Source of the DNA: Larix sibirica
Taxonomy: Eukaryota; Streptophyta; Pinopsida; Pinales; Pinaceae
Direction of reading: 5' to 3'
Length of the DNA: 60,642 nt
Assembly (NCBI GenBank): GCA_004151065.3
Contig: NWUY0304601752.1
Span: 8,727 to 69,368, forward strand
Shown here one piece after another: positions 10,720 through 24,039 of the stretch; positions within the stretch are counted from its first letter, which is position 1; each line of letters begins with the position of its first letter. The notes below the pieces were generated by a model. It saw only the letters and a program-made list of their open reading frames with translations. It had not been told where the DNA came from and made no database searches. Made by a program: the position numbers and the translations under genes.

Positions 10720-12970
10720 TATTCCTTCCCGCCTCTCTCATTAGCCCTAATCTGGGGGTTTCTCCCATAGCGCTTATCTAACTGCTCTAATCTGTTGTTC
10801 GGTTTCACTCTGTTGGTTGCCACTCAATGCTTTTGGTTCACCCCTATCTGTACTAGTTTGACCCAGTTCTGTACAACCCAGTTCTTGCCAGCTTCTCTTG
10901 CCAGCTTCTATTGCCACCTCTGTAGGTCTGATATCCTACCAACAACCAACCTTGAAGGCAGTGTTGCCACTGTGCCGCTTACCGTCTTTATTCCAAAGTC
11001 TCTCTTATCTGTCTTGCCAGCCTAATGGTAAGGCAGAGAGTAAGGGATTGTTTAGAGAAATGAATTAGTTCATTAGGATCTCTAGTAGGAATAGTCTTGA
11101 TAGTAGGAATAGTAACTAGTCTATCGGTCTTTATGGAAGGAGATGAAGTACCTTATTTGTTTCAGTACAACCAACCTATTCTGTATCAAGCTTGTACTCG
11201 TATCAAGTAGGATCTTAAATTAGCTTATCCATATTAGTAGCTCCTCCTTTGAATCAACAATTAGCTCCTTCTTAATCTGAGCTCCTTAATAAGTGATCCA
11301 GTTCAGTAAGAATCAATCCACCTGAGAGACCCTGCCCTTTGACCTTAACAGCAGAAGCAACCCTTTCAGCTCATCTTGAATTTAGACCTTGCTTGCCGGT
11401 AGGTCAGATGGAGATAGAAGATAGCAGGATCCAGACATTAAGGTTGTTGGCTATATCAGAACCCTTTAGCGCAGCCCCTCTCTTATGGCAGGTTGATAGA
11501 ATAATTAGCATACTGGTCCTGGCCAGATAGAGGTGTTTTCCCCCGGTACAGGGCTAGTGGTTATGGCTACAGACTGTGGATGGCTTCGTGACTTCCTCGA
11601 ACAGAAAGCGGACATAAGTAGTGCTTAATGCGGATTGATGAAAGTGTAAGTCAAGGGTATAAAGGGAAAGTTTAGTTAATAGGCTGCATGAATGAATGCC
11701 TCCCCCATCAAACCCCATAACGGGATGTGTTTATTTAAAATAAAACCCAAAGCTTTCTTTCAACTTGGCTCCTAAGGTTTTGTAATAACCTAAAGATAAT
11801 AAAAGCATTTGTCCCTGTAAATAAGAAGCCTTAATGTACTATCTCTAGTCTTAGCATCAGTCTTAACGAGTAAGGTCCATGCACTTTATACTTACTTCAG
11901 CTGCTCCACCATCATGGTAAGAAGCCTTGGCAGGGGTAAGGGCAGAAGGCTTATGTGGACTGGTGGACTTAAAAAAAAGGTTCATGGGTCGAGGGTATAG
12001 TTCTGTGGAGTGAAGACCATAAGCTGTATATAAATAACTACCAGACAAGTCAGTTCCTGGATGATCTGCTGTTGGATCTACACCCATGCCACCTTTTCAT
12101 TCGTGAATTTACCAGTTATACCACGTTGTTAATATTCTCTTGCACTTTGGTGAAGTCTCTTAAGCTGCTTATTTACATAAACCAACTAGACAAAAAGTTT
12201 ATATAACCTGAAATGGATTAAAAATAGGATAGATAAAAAAAGGTTTGTGACAAAAAAAGGAAAAATGGTAAATAATTAGGAAGTTTTGTCAATTTTGTTC
12301 CTACCAAATTATTGCCTTGGCCGGGGGATTCTATTTTATAAATCAAAAGGAAAGTGCCACATCTATATGTGAGTCCAAGTAATAAACAAGTATCTGCGCA
12401 CTAAATAATTTAGAGGAAGCCTACCAGCAGCAGAAAGGAAGCGAGCCAAAGTGGTGATGCAGCAACATTTCGCTCAACCAACCCCTAAAAGCAAAGGGAA
12501 ACAACATGAAAAAGGGTTTTGCATTGGAGCAACACCTGGTGGATAACACCTACCCTGCAGGGGATAGGGCATGCATTATGGATATATATGGATGGCTATC
12601 CAGAGAGAAACAACAATCTGAAAGGGATTGGTTATTATTGAATAAATTCCATTTTCTTTGGCCGATGATGATTGGATTCCTTTTCCAACATGATTTCATT
12701 TTTTTATTATACCACCGACCAGGGGTAATGAGACAAAGTTAACACATATTTGGTTCCAATGAATTCAACTCAAACTGAATAAACTCTATATAGTATAATT
12801 TATATAGGATATATTTCAACATCATGACAAGTTCCAACTTCTATATGAATGCCATTCCTTTTAAAAGACCTGTACATAAAATAGCTGACTTGCTTTTTGA
12901 AGAGCCAGTCTCAACTCCAACTAGAAGTATTGATTTCTTGTGACAATGGACTTTGTAAACGTCTATATGC
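10720..12970. other. Stretch without recognisable genes
   Basis: The short open frames (10795-11025, 11339-11530, 12506-12742 on plus; 11863-12087 on minus) have no recognisable domain. The 78-codon frame at 12506 ends in a hydrophobic run (WPMMIGFLFQHDFIFLLY), but I see nothing else supporting a gene. Confidence 0.4.
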
Positions 12971-12975
12971 AAACT

Positions 12976-12976
<1 letters not shown>

Positions 12977-13003
<27 letters not shown>
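12977..13003. repeat. TA dinucleotide microsatellite
   Basis: Uninterrupted alternating at/ta over about 27 bases. Confidence 0.95.
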
Positions 13004-13009
<6 letters not shown>

Positions 13010-15050
13010 TTTGGATATACATGGACACATACATTATAGCTTCTTAGCTAGAGCCCAGGGAACACACACAATTAATTGGTGTTGTTTTGTGCACCTCGAG
13101 CTACCTCCTAGCAAGGGGACTTATTTTATTCTATTTCACTTGGCCTAGGCGCCTTAACCTTATGGATTGAAACAAACAACCGGAAGTGTACTATATGTAT
13201 GGCACTCTCTTTCTTTCAAATAATGGTGAAAACCATAACTATCTCTATGGCTTACTAGGGCTAGTAGTACCTAAGGCAAAGACCCTTATTATTGTGTATG
13301 ATGGGGCTCCATAGGGTGGAAACGAACACGAGTAATATAAGTGAGAGCCTAGGTGCTACCCCTAACAACCTCACAATGGAGACTACATCATTTGTGATGC
13401 CCTCTGCTCATACCGGTCAGCAACTTTAGCATAAGCATCAAAAGATTCCAATGCAGGTGGTCTCTATACGCATGGTTCAGACTGCCTTAAGTCCATAAGT
13501 AGTATATACTACCTAGTTTCCGTAAGCTCTACATATTGTGTTGCTTTAGTCCAACTACTAGCTTTAGAGTAAGTCTCATGGCGCCAGCAATAAGCCGTTT
13601 CATACAATATTAGTAGTCGTCCATGCACTTGTTCTTATGTGTATGGATTGAAATTAGATATGCGCGATATCATATAGAGACAATTTACTTTCCACTTTGT
13701 TGTTGATATGGAATTGTGACACCTTTACTCTGTGCCTATGAACTACTTTGTTTACGGAAGGGGTACGAACTATAAGTGGTAACGGAGGGGGAGTTTAGGT
13801 CACGGGTAGTATTTGCTCCAGCAGTAAACGACAAACTTACCATCAGAATATTGCAAGTAAAACAACAATATTAACAAATAGTAAGTTTTCCTTCCAATAC
13901 AAGAATATAGGGGTTTATCTCTCGTTTATGAATTAACGGGATCGAACACGATATGCGAGTTTGGTCGAGCCTCAATCTTCGAAATACTGCCCCTATATGA
14001 ATGGGTGCTAAAGAGATCACTTCTTAACTGCTTCCCATGATACTCTTTGTTGAAATCGCTAACGCTTGCCAATAATTACATACAACTAGGTAGTGGTTGA
14101 ATTCCACCCCAGAATCTCAGCAAGTTGTCAAATTCCCAGAATACAGGGACTACAGGCAAGTCTAAAACAAGTTGTATATGCTTCCAATAGTAGTAACAGA
14201 CAAGTGAACCTTATATTGCGTGCATCATATATTGATACATATAATTGTTATTAGTGTTGTTTTGGATTCAAGTTATCTGAAATCGTAGAAGCTTACCATG
14301 AATGGGGAGACCAGTGTGATGGATTCATTTTTCATCAGCTTAAGCAGAACAACTTGGCAACAACATGGATGGATTTTGTTGTTGATCATAAAAGTTCCAC
14401 AACTATATCATATAGAAGAACTATATAACACAGGAGGGACTAGCTTAGTCCATGCGCATTGTCCCATGGAAAGCCTGTTGGAGACAACTAAGAGAATAAA
14501 GTGTTTTTATACGGGGCCTGGGAACTCCAGTCGGCGGGTCAACCCCTGTACCCCTTTAATACTCTGGGTAGGGGCCTAGCACAGCCGTATGCACACTACT
14601 AGCGCAAACTACGATCAGAATAAGGGTTCCTTACTACAATAACTAGGTTGGTTCCTGACACAACAAACAATATGATTATATTCCTTAAATACTTAGGACA
14701 TCCTTTTCTTTTCTCGGGCATGTAAACCTGGTTTATCCTCTTATTTATCGGGTAAGGTGAAAAAATATTCTCCTTCTTCTTTTCTATTTAAGTGGGCCTT
14801 TATATATATATATTATTTATAGTCATCCAACGGTGTCAATCTTGGATAAGGTCCTTTTTCAAATGTATTTCGCATACCTTACCCATACACCATGCATTGG
14901 CTATTGCTCCATTCACCGGCTTTATTTGAGAATAGTTTGTTTTACCTCTAGTAATACTTCCTCCAAGAGGGAGGTGGGTCACATTTAAGTAAGAAAGAAA
15001 GACTAACAAGCATAAATCTACCTACCCTTTCTCCCTGTAAAAACTGCCCT
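13010..15050. other. Stretch without recognisable genes
   Basis: No protein or RNA gene recognised on either strand. A 93-codon frame (14298-14579, plus) has no domain I know. Confidence 0.4.
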
Positions 15051-15129
15051 ACATCGTATGAAATTATCTTTACCTCCTACCTTGTTGGGCAAGCGAGAAA
15101 TACCCTGTAAAGTGGTATATTTGAGAGTG

Positions 15130-15310
15130 GAAAGATGGCGTATCCAAGATGAGAGTGCGAACGTGAACAGTGCTAATTTTTATAGTGCAAAGGTGGCTAC
15201 TGAAGCGTCAACTGCTTATTCAACAGTGGCTCTATGCACTGATTCGGGTGGATTAGCTGAAGTCACCTATTGGACTTGGACTAGTACCTCCCTAAGTGGA
15301 TGGGAAAGCC
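15130..15310 (+). repeat. Three-phase Ala/Thr/Ser-coding repeat patch 7
   Basis: It lies inside a 105-codon frame (15058-15375). The middle part reads ESANVNSANFYSAKVATEAS, then TAYSTVALCTDSGG and TYWTWTSTSLSG. The N-terminal 30 residues (MKLSLPPTLLGKREIPCKVV) are of ordinary composition. Hence the frame could be a small gene with a repetitive tail, or simply an open run of the repeat family. I favour the second. Confidence 0.4.
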
Positions 15311-15389
15311 TTAACCCAGTCAGAGAAGCAAGCCCAAAGAGAGTATTCTCTAACGTATTTATATATTTTACTTAAGAATGAATTCTTCC

Positions 15390-15890
15390 ACTCATATAAT
15401 AACCTAGTTCCCCTGATACTGCCCCAATTTGGACTGGGCTAGCTTCTTTATTAGCTCTCTGGACACTTTGAAACACCCCATCATCTTTTTTGTTTGTCTA
15501 AGTCTCATCTGCTGGAGCTAGAGTCGGCGCTTACTGGACCCCTATGGACAACATGCTTTTATATATTCTATTCTTGGTCCAAGCAGAGAATAAACTAGCC
15601 TTAAAAGAATACAAGCTATTTGTATAAGCAGTTGACTGGACCTAGTAGTACCCCTATTGGACATTATTAGCTTTAGTCTTCTTTGTGTCCAGCAGAAAAA
15701 CAAGCTTAATATACTTTATTAGTTCACTTTTATCCAAGTGAAGACCTAAGCTGTTTATACATAACTACTATACAAGACAAGTAAGTTCGAAGAGTAATAT
15801 AATTTGGAGATAAAGATCTATTGGAAACTAGCCTTAATAAAAAAGCCTACTAGTCTGTACAGTGAGTCCATACCCTAAATATATGTACCC
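15390..15890. other. Stretch without recognisable genes
   Basis: Recurrent tggac(c)ta / gtccaag words give a weak repetitive texture. No gene. Confidence 0.35.
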
Positions 15891-16920
15891 GCAGGTTATC
15901 ATGCCCGACAGTAGCTGGTAGTCTTAGACTGTCATCGTTGCCGTTCATTGCCAAGACATAGTTGGGAGTAACTTGCCGGGAATCCTTGCCTGTTGGCGTT
16001 GCCGGGAGGTCATTGTCACAAGGAAGGTCAGTAAATAGCCCATTATTTACAGTTCTAATTATTCAAATATACACTAGTCATTGTCACTAGTCATTATTGC
16101 CTGAAGGTCACTCCAATAGCCGATAGTTGTGATGCAGTCGATGCCAACCAGTCATTGCCGTAGATAAGAGTCAATCTTAGTCGATCATTGAGGCCCAATC
16201 ATTGCCGCTAGTCATAGCTGATTTCCGGTTCTATTTGCCCTATGATAGTGCTGCTGCATAGTTGGTAGTCGTTCATTGTCAATAGCCGCCGCTAGTCATA
16301 GTCCCCGGTCATACCTAGTCGTAGTATACAGTTAGCAATCAGAGCTAGAAGGTGCAGCATTCATTAACTCCTACTCATGGTAACCTACTCAGTGCATGAA
16401 CCTCTGGTCGGTGCATTTATGAAGGAAGCTCTTTTCAATTCAGTTTGTCATTTCCAGTAAGTATCATTGCTTGAACCTATACTCAGTAACCTAGAAGCTA
16501 TGGTCCGGTGCCAAGTAGTCCGTGCCAAGTAATCAACATATATCTTATCCATTTCATGGGAAGTCCTATTCATATGCTATTCTACTCAGGGGAACCTAAA
16601 AGCTCTGGTAAGTATCTATAAAGTTAGCCCATGAAGCTCTAGTCCGTGCCTAGTCGCCTGTACCAAGTAGTCAATCCAGGATTCATAGTCCATGCCGCTA
16701 TTATACACAGGTTTCAATGCCGGTACTCATACAGGTGTTGATCCACTAGTGGTACTCCATCAAAGTTGAAATGACGCCAGGTTTAAACCACTCAATGCCA
16801 AGAGTCGATCACAGTCAGTGCCAGTTGATCATAGCCAACAGGGCATTGTCGATCATTGCCGGTAGTCATAGCTTATAGCCGGTTCTCTTTGCCTGATGGT
16901 GGTCACTGCTGCTTATAGTC
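15890..16920. repeat. Degenerate repeat built on gtcattgcc / gtagtcatagc
   Basis: Words such as cattgcc, gtcattg, tagtcatagc and gccggt recur many times at irregular spacing. Examples are gccgttcattgccaagacatag near 15,940, cattgccgtagataag near 16,155, cattgccgctagtcatagctg near 16,200 and the same block again near 16,855 (cattgccggtagtcatagctt). The pattern is old and scrambled, with no fixed period. No coding frame follows it. Confidence 0.55.
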
Positions 16921-17118
16921 AGAGGAATACTTTGCATTTGCTTTGAGCTTTCGAGCTTTGATGCTACTATAATTTTTTGCGAGAGTAAATACATTCAGGT
17001 AAGGGAGGTTGTAGAAGAAAGATAACAGTCCGCCAATTAAAGCACCCACCAAGAAGTAAGTCCTCCCTATAATAACACCAAGTGAAGTGAGTAACCAAGT
17101 CTACCAACAACACCTATT

Positions 17119-17167
17119 AAAAAGAAAATAAAATAAGAAAAAGAAAATAAAATAAGAAAAAGAAAAT
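17119..17167. repeat. 19-bp tandem repeat, about 2.5 copies, purine-rich
   Basis: The unit aaaaagaaaataaaataag is repeated with period 19; the reference g falls at 17124, 17143 and 17162. It is a perfect short tandem repeat, so probably recent slippage. Confidence 0.9.
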
Positions 17168-17169
17168 TA

Positions 17170-18790
17170 CGTATAAAGCCCCATCCCACATTTTCACATC
17201 CCCAGGTATATTGCCCGCATGATGATTGATCGCTACTGCCTTACCCAAAAAGAGAAGTCCTTCACAACATACCAAATAAAGGGGACCCATTATTCCAGAT
17301 AGAAGTACTCCTAATAGGATACCCGAAAGAGAAGGCCCCATAATGGGATACCCGTTATAAGGGAGTGATAAGGAAGGCTCACATCACCCACCGACCAAGA
17401 GGATAAGGAACAATCTGGCCAAGAGAAGAAATAATGTTCTCTAAGTTTCCAACAGATCAATCACAGTGATACCTGATGCAGTTCACTGAAAGCCCCAGTT
17501 ATCAACAGCAAGCAGTCTCCATCGAGACACAATACGCGAGAAATATGTTATCCAAGTTGCCACAATAACGATATATTGATTGAGCCAAGTTGTCACCACA
17601 CGGGCACATCGAACCAACACGGGGACGTTACGGGACGGAATGATCAAACTGTGAGTGAGTCACACCTCTACCTGCTTGAGCCTAGAGCTAACTGTTCGCC
17701 AAGTCCAACAGAAGCCTTTAGCCAACAGCCTTTCCTCTTCAGCCATAAACAAACTTTTAGCCTCTCACCTTCCATAATCTATTAGCCAGAAGCCAAGCAT
17801 ACTAACATTAACCTTAACCTTAGCACAAATTACGATTTCGTAATAATCGCTTATATACGTCATTTACAATTTTAGGTCACATACGCAAAGGGAAAGGAAG
17901 GGTCTTCTTGGAAGGGGGGGCTTGATACAGCCCAGGGGAGAGGGGCTAAATTCAGTATTCAGAGAAGAGCTCAAAACATTCAACATAAGCCTAGAGCTAA
18001 CAGCCCACGTTAGAAGGGCACCCGCCAAGGACAACAAGTAAGGACACCAAGTGAAGTGAGTACACCGAGTCCACACACTTTCAAATAATATATACACCAG
18101 CGACTACACGATCCATCCCACCAATTGATTAATCAAACTAGTGCTGCCCAAACACCAAGAACCTCGGAACTACACGAAAAACCAAGAAGGGACTAGGGAA
18201 GAGTAGATCCAGGTTGAAATGCACTATATGCTGGTACTCATCCAACAGGTTATCCACTCGATGTTGATACTCAATTAAGGAAATGACAGGTTTCAACGTA
18301 TGTCTTCTTGTATGTTTTTGAACCCATGGAGCACGTATTCCTCTTGGATATGTTTATATATATATATTCTCCTTCGTTTTGTGGAACCGATCACGATCTT
18401 ACTTATGATTGCACCTTTGATCTTCGCCATGAAAGACACATTATGGTGATTTCATTCACGCTAGGAAGGGAGTCCAATAAGGGAGGAGGATTCCCGCCCA
18501 GAGAGATCTGATTGATTGCCTACAGATTTGGAACAAGCAACAAGTTCGCTTGGAGCTTATTTTACAAAAACTTCTAATTTACTATTTTACTTTTTGATAA
18601 ACCGAGTTTTTAGTCATAGGCATAATGATGGGCTATTGATAAGGACCACACCTCCTGGGAATGATACAGGCTCTTGTCGACCACTTCCTGGCTATGGTTG
18701 GAGATGTCTTGGCATATGACCCTTCAAGGGTGCATCATATTTCATTAGCTCAGTAATTTGCTCTTGGTGTGCCATTGCCAAGAAGCGATT
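17170..18790. other. Stretch without recognisable genes
   Basis: Words such as agccaac, cctagagctaac and caccaagtgaagtgagtac recur in two places (about 17,080 and 18,050), so part of this stretch is an old local duplication. No gene recognised. Confidence 0.4.
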
Positions 18791-18798
18791 CGCAAACA

Positions 18799-18834
18799 TA
18801 AAAGAAGACATTGCCTCCTGGGATCGACTAGCGG
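18799..18834. repeat. Dispersed repeat copy (aaaagaagacat ... ggatcgactagcgg), copy A
   Basis: The words aaaagaagacat and ggatcgactagcgg occur here within 36 bp, separated by tgcctcctg. Both words recur at 37,943-38,060 and a variant at 24,076, so these are members of one dispersed family. Confidence 0.65.
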
Positions 18835-18889
18835 CTATCGTCAATGACCTTCAGGCAAGGATTGACTATATTTAAAGCACTTACTAGAG

Positions 18890-19300
18890 CTTCAATGACT
18901 AGAGCTTCTTTCTTTCACTGACAAGAGTTCTCTCATTGAGTGGCTATGAAACTGTTGCCTATGGGCTGCTATGAATGGCAATGAGCTTAAGGCAATTAAT
19001 AATAGGGCCTTACTCCAGGAGACCGGGGTTTTAGCGCAATGGACTAAGACTAAGAGGCCAGGGACTATAGCTATTAAACCCCCCTAAGGGCATGGTACTA
19101 AAGAGAGAAATAAAGGCTATTTACCTTAGGGCTTCTTAGGGCGATGACTAAGGCTTTAACTCTTTCTGAGTTAAGTCCGTACCGTAGGCAAGTGACTATG
19201 GGGCCAAGAGAATAAGACTAAGGTATTACCTTATGAACAACACCGTAAGGCTAAGACTATGGCTGGTACCCTTGGAGTAACTTATATAAGACTATACCTT
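18890..19300. repeat. Degenerate CTAAGGCT / GACTAAG repeat, patch A
   Basis: Repeated words gactaag, taaggc, aaggct and ctatgg appear at short irregular intervals (for example gactaagactaagagg near 19,042, gactaaggctttaactc near 19,146, taagactaaggtattacc near 19,210). Similar sequence is found at 59,280-59,560 and 60,220-60,380. Non-coding. Confidence 0.5.
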
Positions 19301-21640
19301 ATTCTTCTTCGCTGGTAGCTCAGGGGACACAAGTGATATGATTTTGAAAATCTAAATTTATCAGTGTGGATTTTACCCCTGTCTGTGTGTAGATATGTTA
19401 ACAGTAAGGATTGCCCTGCTAACTCAGCAGAGTCCACTGGCTTGGATGGGACGCATCCCTGGCTAGTTCCACACTGTCCTGGTTAGGGGCTTACATACCT
19501 CCTTTATATTTGTATGTTTTTATGGATGATTCTGCGTTGTCCAACATGCTCTCCGTGCACGATATGGATCATTACATTCCAGATGGTAATCTCGGTTGTC
19601 CTAATAGAAAAATTGACACCATCTACGTTTACACTCCCTGTTGATGCGTTTACTATGAGTGCTATCCATCCCGCTCGTTGCTTTCCTCAATATATGCATA
19701 ATAATATCTCTGTATCCGCAACATGGGGTAGGTTTAGCCTTCCTCGTTCCCTTGCTTGTATGGCATCTACTTCAAGCAATATGCCTTCTATGGGTTGCAG
19801 TTTATCTCCTACTTGTATCTGTCTGTGATATGGGTCGTACGGAATGCAATTGCCCTGGGCCTGCATGTTGCACGATGCAATGCGATGGGTTCTTACCCGC
19901 GTTCTTGGGTGACTTCTTCACTGTACCTCCCTAGGCTTATCACCGGACCCATCTCTAACTCAACTAGGAGTGACTTACATGGTTTAGTATAACAGAGAGG
20001 ACTACTAGTACTTCCATGACCTATCCCACCACCTACCATTACTTCTGCGCAGCCTCACCAGGGTCTTCCTTTTCTGGGCAGATCTGGTAAATCCCACTCT
20101 GATCTATCCTACTGTCTGTCGTTCTTGCTATGAGCTCTCCCTGGTTGTCATCCTTCCCAAGGTATAAGGCCTTTATCAGTTAAATGTAACTCCTTACGTC
20201 TCGCTATGGTCTCCGACTGGCTGTCTCTTTATGTCCACTACCTCTAAGAAAATCGGGAATATAGGTGTTTCCGCGTAAGTCAGTGTTAGCAATGTGCTAT
20301 GGGCTCACACGTTGGTCACACGAACGACCAGGAGCATTGAGAAGATGTGCCCCTGTTTTAAATAGGTCCCCATATTTGTTCCAGGCGGGGCCTTTTCAGG
20401 ATTGGGTCTGATAATCTATGGTTCCGGCTCCTCAGGTTGGGGTACACTATAATGGGAATCACGTTGTCTTTCTCTTCTTATAACTATATAGTAGACATAG
20501 ACGTAGTTTGTTTTCGATCTTTCCGTGGTTGGCCCTACCGAAAGGGCAAGTCATTGCTGTCAATTTTATGGCCAAGGAGATAAGTCTGAAAATTAAACCA
20601 CTTTTTAGGGACCGGAATACGAGGCTTTACCAAGCTACTATACAACATGTACTTTTGAGGCAGACCACATGGGAAAATATATGGGTGGGCTTTCGGAAGC
20701 GAGAAATAGAGTAAATAGAAAATTTCCGTAGAAGACAAAACCTACCCAAAGGATGGCTGGCCGGGATTCTTACTTAATTGAAAATATAACCACAGACCCA
20801 ACAAGAGGCATCCATACCATTTGAAGCCCACAATGCGCTCGCTAAATTACCTATATAACCGGACCGGAGGGACTTCCACTATCTATATTCTTCCTTCTCT
20901 AATTGCATAGCTCAGGCTGGTAACTTCTTACCGAACTATAGCTCAGGGAATAATTCAGGACCTAGTAATCCATCCCCTTCAATAATTACCACAGCTAGTC
21001 TGCCCTAGCCTGCTAGATTTGTATGTCTGGCCAGCAGGAAGGGGTTTTCCTTTTATGCTTTGCTTTACTTATGAGATTATGCTTGTTGCTTTTCTTACTT
21101 GTCGATTCTTACTTTAAGTTTCTTTTTACCGCTGGCTGGGAAGCGTGGCCATAAAAACCTACCTAACGAAGCAGTCCCTTATCTCTATCGAATATGCTAA
21201 CGGGGATATAACGAGATTATGCTGGCTGAGAGAATCAACTCCGGCTGGGATAAGAACCGAGGGGCGGAGCCACTCGACCTTAGGTAGGAGGGAGAGGGCT
21301 TGTTCGAGCTTGCTTACTAGCTGGCCTAGCTGGGATTAATTAGATATCGATGGCTCGTGGGCTGGTTGAACCGAGGCTAGATAAACCCGTGTTGCTAGGA
21401 CGTGTTGCTAGACCAATTCCACGACGCCGAGGCTGGCTGGAATAATTAATTGATAGGTTTGCTTTCTATTAAAATAGAATTATGAAAGGAGGGAATTAAG
21501 TAAGCACGCTATAAGTTGTTGAGCTTATTTTTGGATAATTACGTATATAATACAATCATGGCTTGTGCAGTGGGGGAACGGCGAATGTGAATGGATAATA
21601 TGTGTGAAGTGATGTGAACGGCTTTCTGTGTACTGTGGTT
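19300..21640. other. Stretch without recognisable genes
   Basis: A run of open frames between 19,514 and 19,992 in two frames is rich in hydrophobic residues (MLSIPLVAFLNICIIISLYP; LYGIYFKQYAFYGLQFISYL). I cannot match it to any mitochondrial subunit and no start is favoured. The rest shows only ctggctgg-type word reuse. Confidence 0.35.
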
Positions 21641-21654
21641 GAATGGCGAATATA

Positions 21655-22000
21655 GGACAACTGCAAACAGATAAAAAGAAACTCTACCTCGACCTCTACA
21701 AAGAAACTCTACACTCTAGCTTTATACCTTGACCGATACTCGATACATCTCTATACTCGAAAAAGAACTCTACGAACGATACTCTATACTCGAACTATAC
21801 CTCTCTAACGAACTAGATCTATCTATATAAATTTATATATATATATATATTCTAACCTCTATACCGACCGATAGCTCTCTACTCTCTAAAGATATAAATC
21901 TCTAGATCTATAAATCTCTATATATATCTATATATATAAATATCGATACATCTCTATACCGATACTCTCTAGATCTCTAGACTCTATACGTTCTGTTCAG
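21655..22000. repeat. Degenerate simple sequence, actctatac / gatactc words with TA runs
   Basis: Words ctctatact, gatactc, aactctac, cgaactata and atctctata follow one another almost without other sequence, interrupted by TA runs near 21,833-21,850 and 21,915-21,940. It looks like a decayed microsatellite complex. No coding potential. Confidence 0.75.
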
Positions 22001-22004
22001 TTCA

Positions 22005-23240
22005 ATAGAGAAGTGAAGTTCAGTACATGCAGGATATATATGTTCAATCCATACCCCATTATACCCGAGAGTGTGTGTAAGATGGTGCACCAATTACCCT
22101 AACAACTTCTCCATACATTAAAAGGTGCGTTAAAATAATGAGATATGTGAACCAATGGTATGCAATCATGGCTTCATGCAGTGAGTGGCTTAACACTACT
22201 TCTTTCTCTTGGATTATTACAACACATAGAAAGTTTTATTTGCTAGCCGGTAAAAGCCCATAGCCAGTCTTCTCATCGCCAGTCACATTGTTTGTCCGTT
22301 AGAACAAGCAGAAGTTAACTATGGTTATATAATATTTAATATATAATGTATTATATTCCCCTTTTGTGAGGGAGATGATTTCCATGACGGGTAAGTTAAT
22401 TCCTGCGATACCGGTTTTGTCCCTCTTTTCTTAAGCTGTCTCCTTAGGTTCCAGTGTAAGCCAGCAAGTGGCATCCTTAGCCCCAGTCACAAAGTCAAAT
22501 TAGTAATAGTAAATATGGTTTATTATGTCTGAATGAAAACGAAATAACCCTCCGCTCCGAGAATAGCGATAGCTCTCCATCTTAATTGCTCTTGATCCTG
22601 TGTTTGGGCCAACATCTACGAGGTTTAGTGCAATTCTTTGAAAAAGAAATAATAAGCATTTCTAAAGAACTTAAGTGGAAGCTAATCCAGTCCCCTGAGC
22701 TACCAGTGAATAAGCTTATTGTTGTATCCCCCTTTGAAAGAGAAATAGGCTTACTACTAAGAAGATATGATATCGCCATATCCACGTTTCTTGCCATCAT
22801 TGTGTAATTTGTAATCTATATGTATAAACTGTTTTTAATCAATTCATCCATCAGCAGCAAAGGTGTTTTCAACGAAGCGACCCTTCCATCACAGGTGTAT
22901 TGTCAGTAATGCATTGTGATGTGCTCCCATGGTAATGAGGCATTCATTCTCTGTCTTGGGTATCGTCAAATGATCTAGGCATGTGAAATATGACTGGGCA
23001 CGACTACCTCCAGGCAATCAGAGTGTATATGCTGTGTAGCTCTACACGTAGCTATGAGTATCCCAATTGGCCCCTACGAAGCCTGCTCCATGGATAAATC
23101 CCCTTCGAGTAGTCCTTCTCCCTGTGAGTATCTGTAGGAACAATTGTTCCGTCTCGGTAAGTCATGGTTGAATGGACCTCATCAGTCGGTTCTGAACTGA
23201 ATGAATGGGTAATGCGTATTGAATTGAACAACTATGGGAA
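22005..23240. other. Stretch without recognisable genes
   Basis: Open frames on both strands at 22,582-22,807 mirror each other and have no recognisable product. Confidence 0.4.
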
Positions 23241-23241
23241 C

Positions 23242-23619
23242 TTACATATCCTTCCTTCTATCTTGGGTAAGTATCGATCCATCCCTCTGTTGGCCCGCCT
23301 CACCAACTAAGGCTGTTCGTAGTCCGTCTATTGGCCGAACCCATCTCCTCTCTGCCGATGTGGGACTGCCACTATGCAACATTCTATAAAATATAGGCTT
23401 GCCTGCCTGCAAATATGGGACCGCGTAGTCAATAACTAACTCACAAACTGGTATACTCCCCATGGCTGACTGTCCATCGGTCACGGGGAACATGGCACGA
23501 ACACCTAATTCTACCGGGGGGTATTGAGAACAGGTCACGTAGAAGAATAAACTTCTGGTCACTCCGGCAAGTAGCATCATATTCCTATCTCTATTAATAC
23601 ACTTTGCATACAACATCAT
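23242..23619 (-). other. Unassigned open frame, 125 codons
   Basis: Starts MMLYAKCINRDRNMMLLAGV and has a mixed, non-repetitive composition without clear transmembrane segments or motifs. It overlaps a direct repeat (23,559-23,601), which weakens the case for a gene. At this length in a 60-kb window a chance open frame is quite possible. Confidence 0.12.
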
Positions 23620-23697
23620 CTGGACCCTCCTGTTTAAATATACCTCCTACCAGCAGCATCACTCCGGCAAGCAGCATAAGATTCTTATCTGTATGAG
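23559..23697. repeat. Direct repeat, about 40 bp, 100 bp apart
   Basis: tcactccggcaagtagcat followed by cat(a)ttcctatct at 23,559-23,601 recurs as tcactccggcaagcagcat followed by aagattcttatct at 23,659-23,697. Copies differ at a handful of positions. Confidence 0.85.
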
Positions 23698-24039
23698 TCC
23701 CCCTCACATGGCTACATAATCTGTTCGTTGGACCGCCGCCCTTATTTATCCCTCCTCCTTGAAGACTAACTACCCTGGCTTACTTATTCCGCCGGGATGC
23801 AAGAATATAAATAGAGAAACTGTAACATAAACTTGTCTTTCCACCGGGCAAAAACTAGTGACCGGCTTCTTAAAATGATCGGCTATCGAAACACAATGTG
23901 ACTAGCAGCACTTCCTAGAGCTTCATTCATGCACCACGGACCGTCTACTACTTCCTTCATGCACTTACTATAGTTTATACGTAATCATGTGACTAGAGGT
24001 TATGTTTACTTCTAGCTCATACCGCAAACTGGACTCAAC

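Noticed and set aside
19514-19992. Hydrophobic overlapping frames resembling a respiratory-chain subunit
   Set aside because: No conserved motif of any mitochondrial subunit could be matched and two frames compete.
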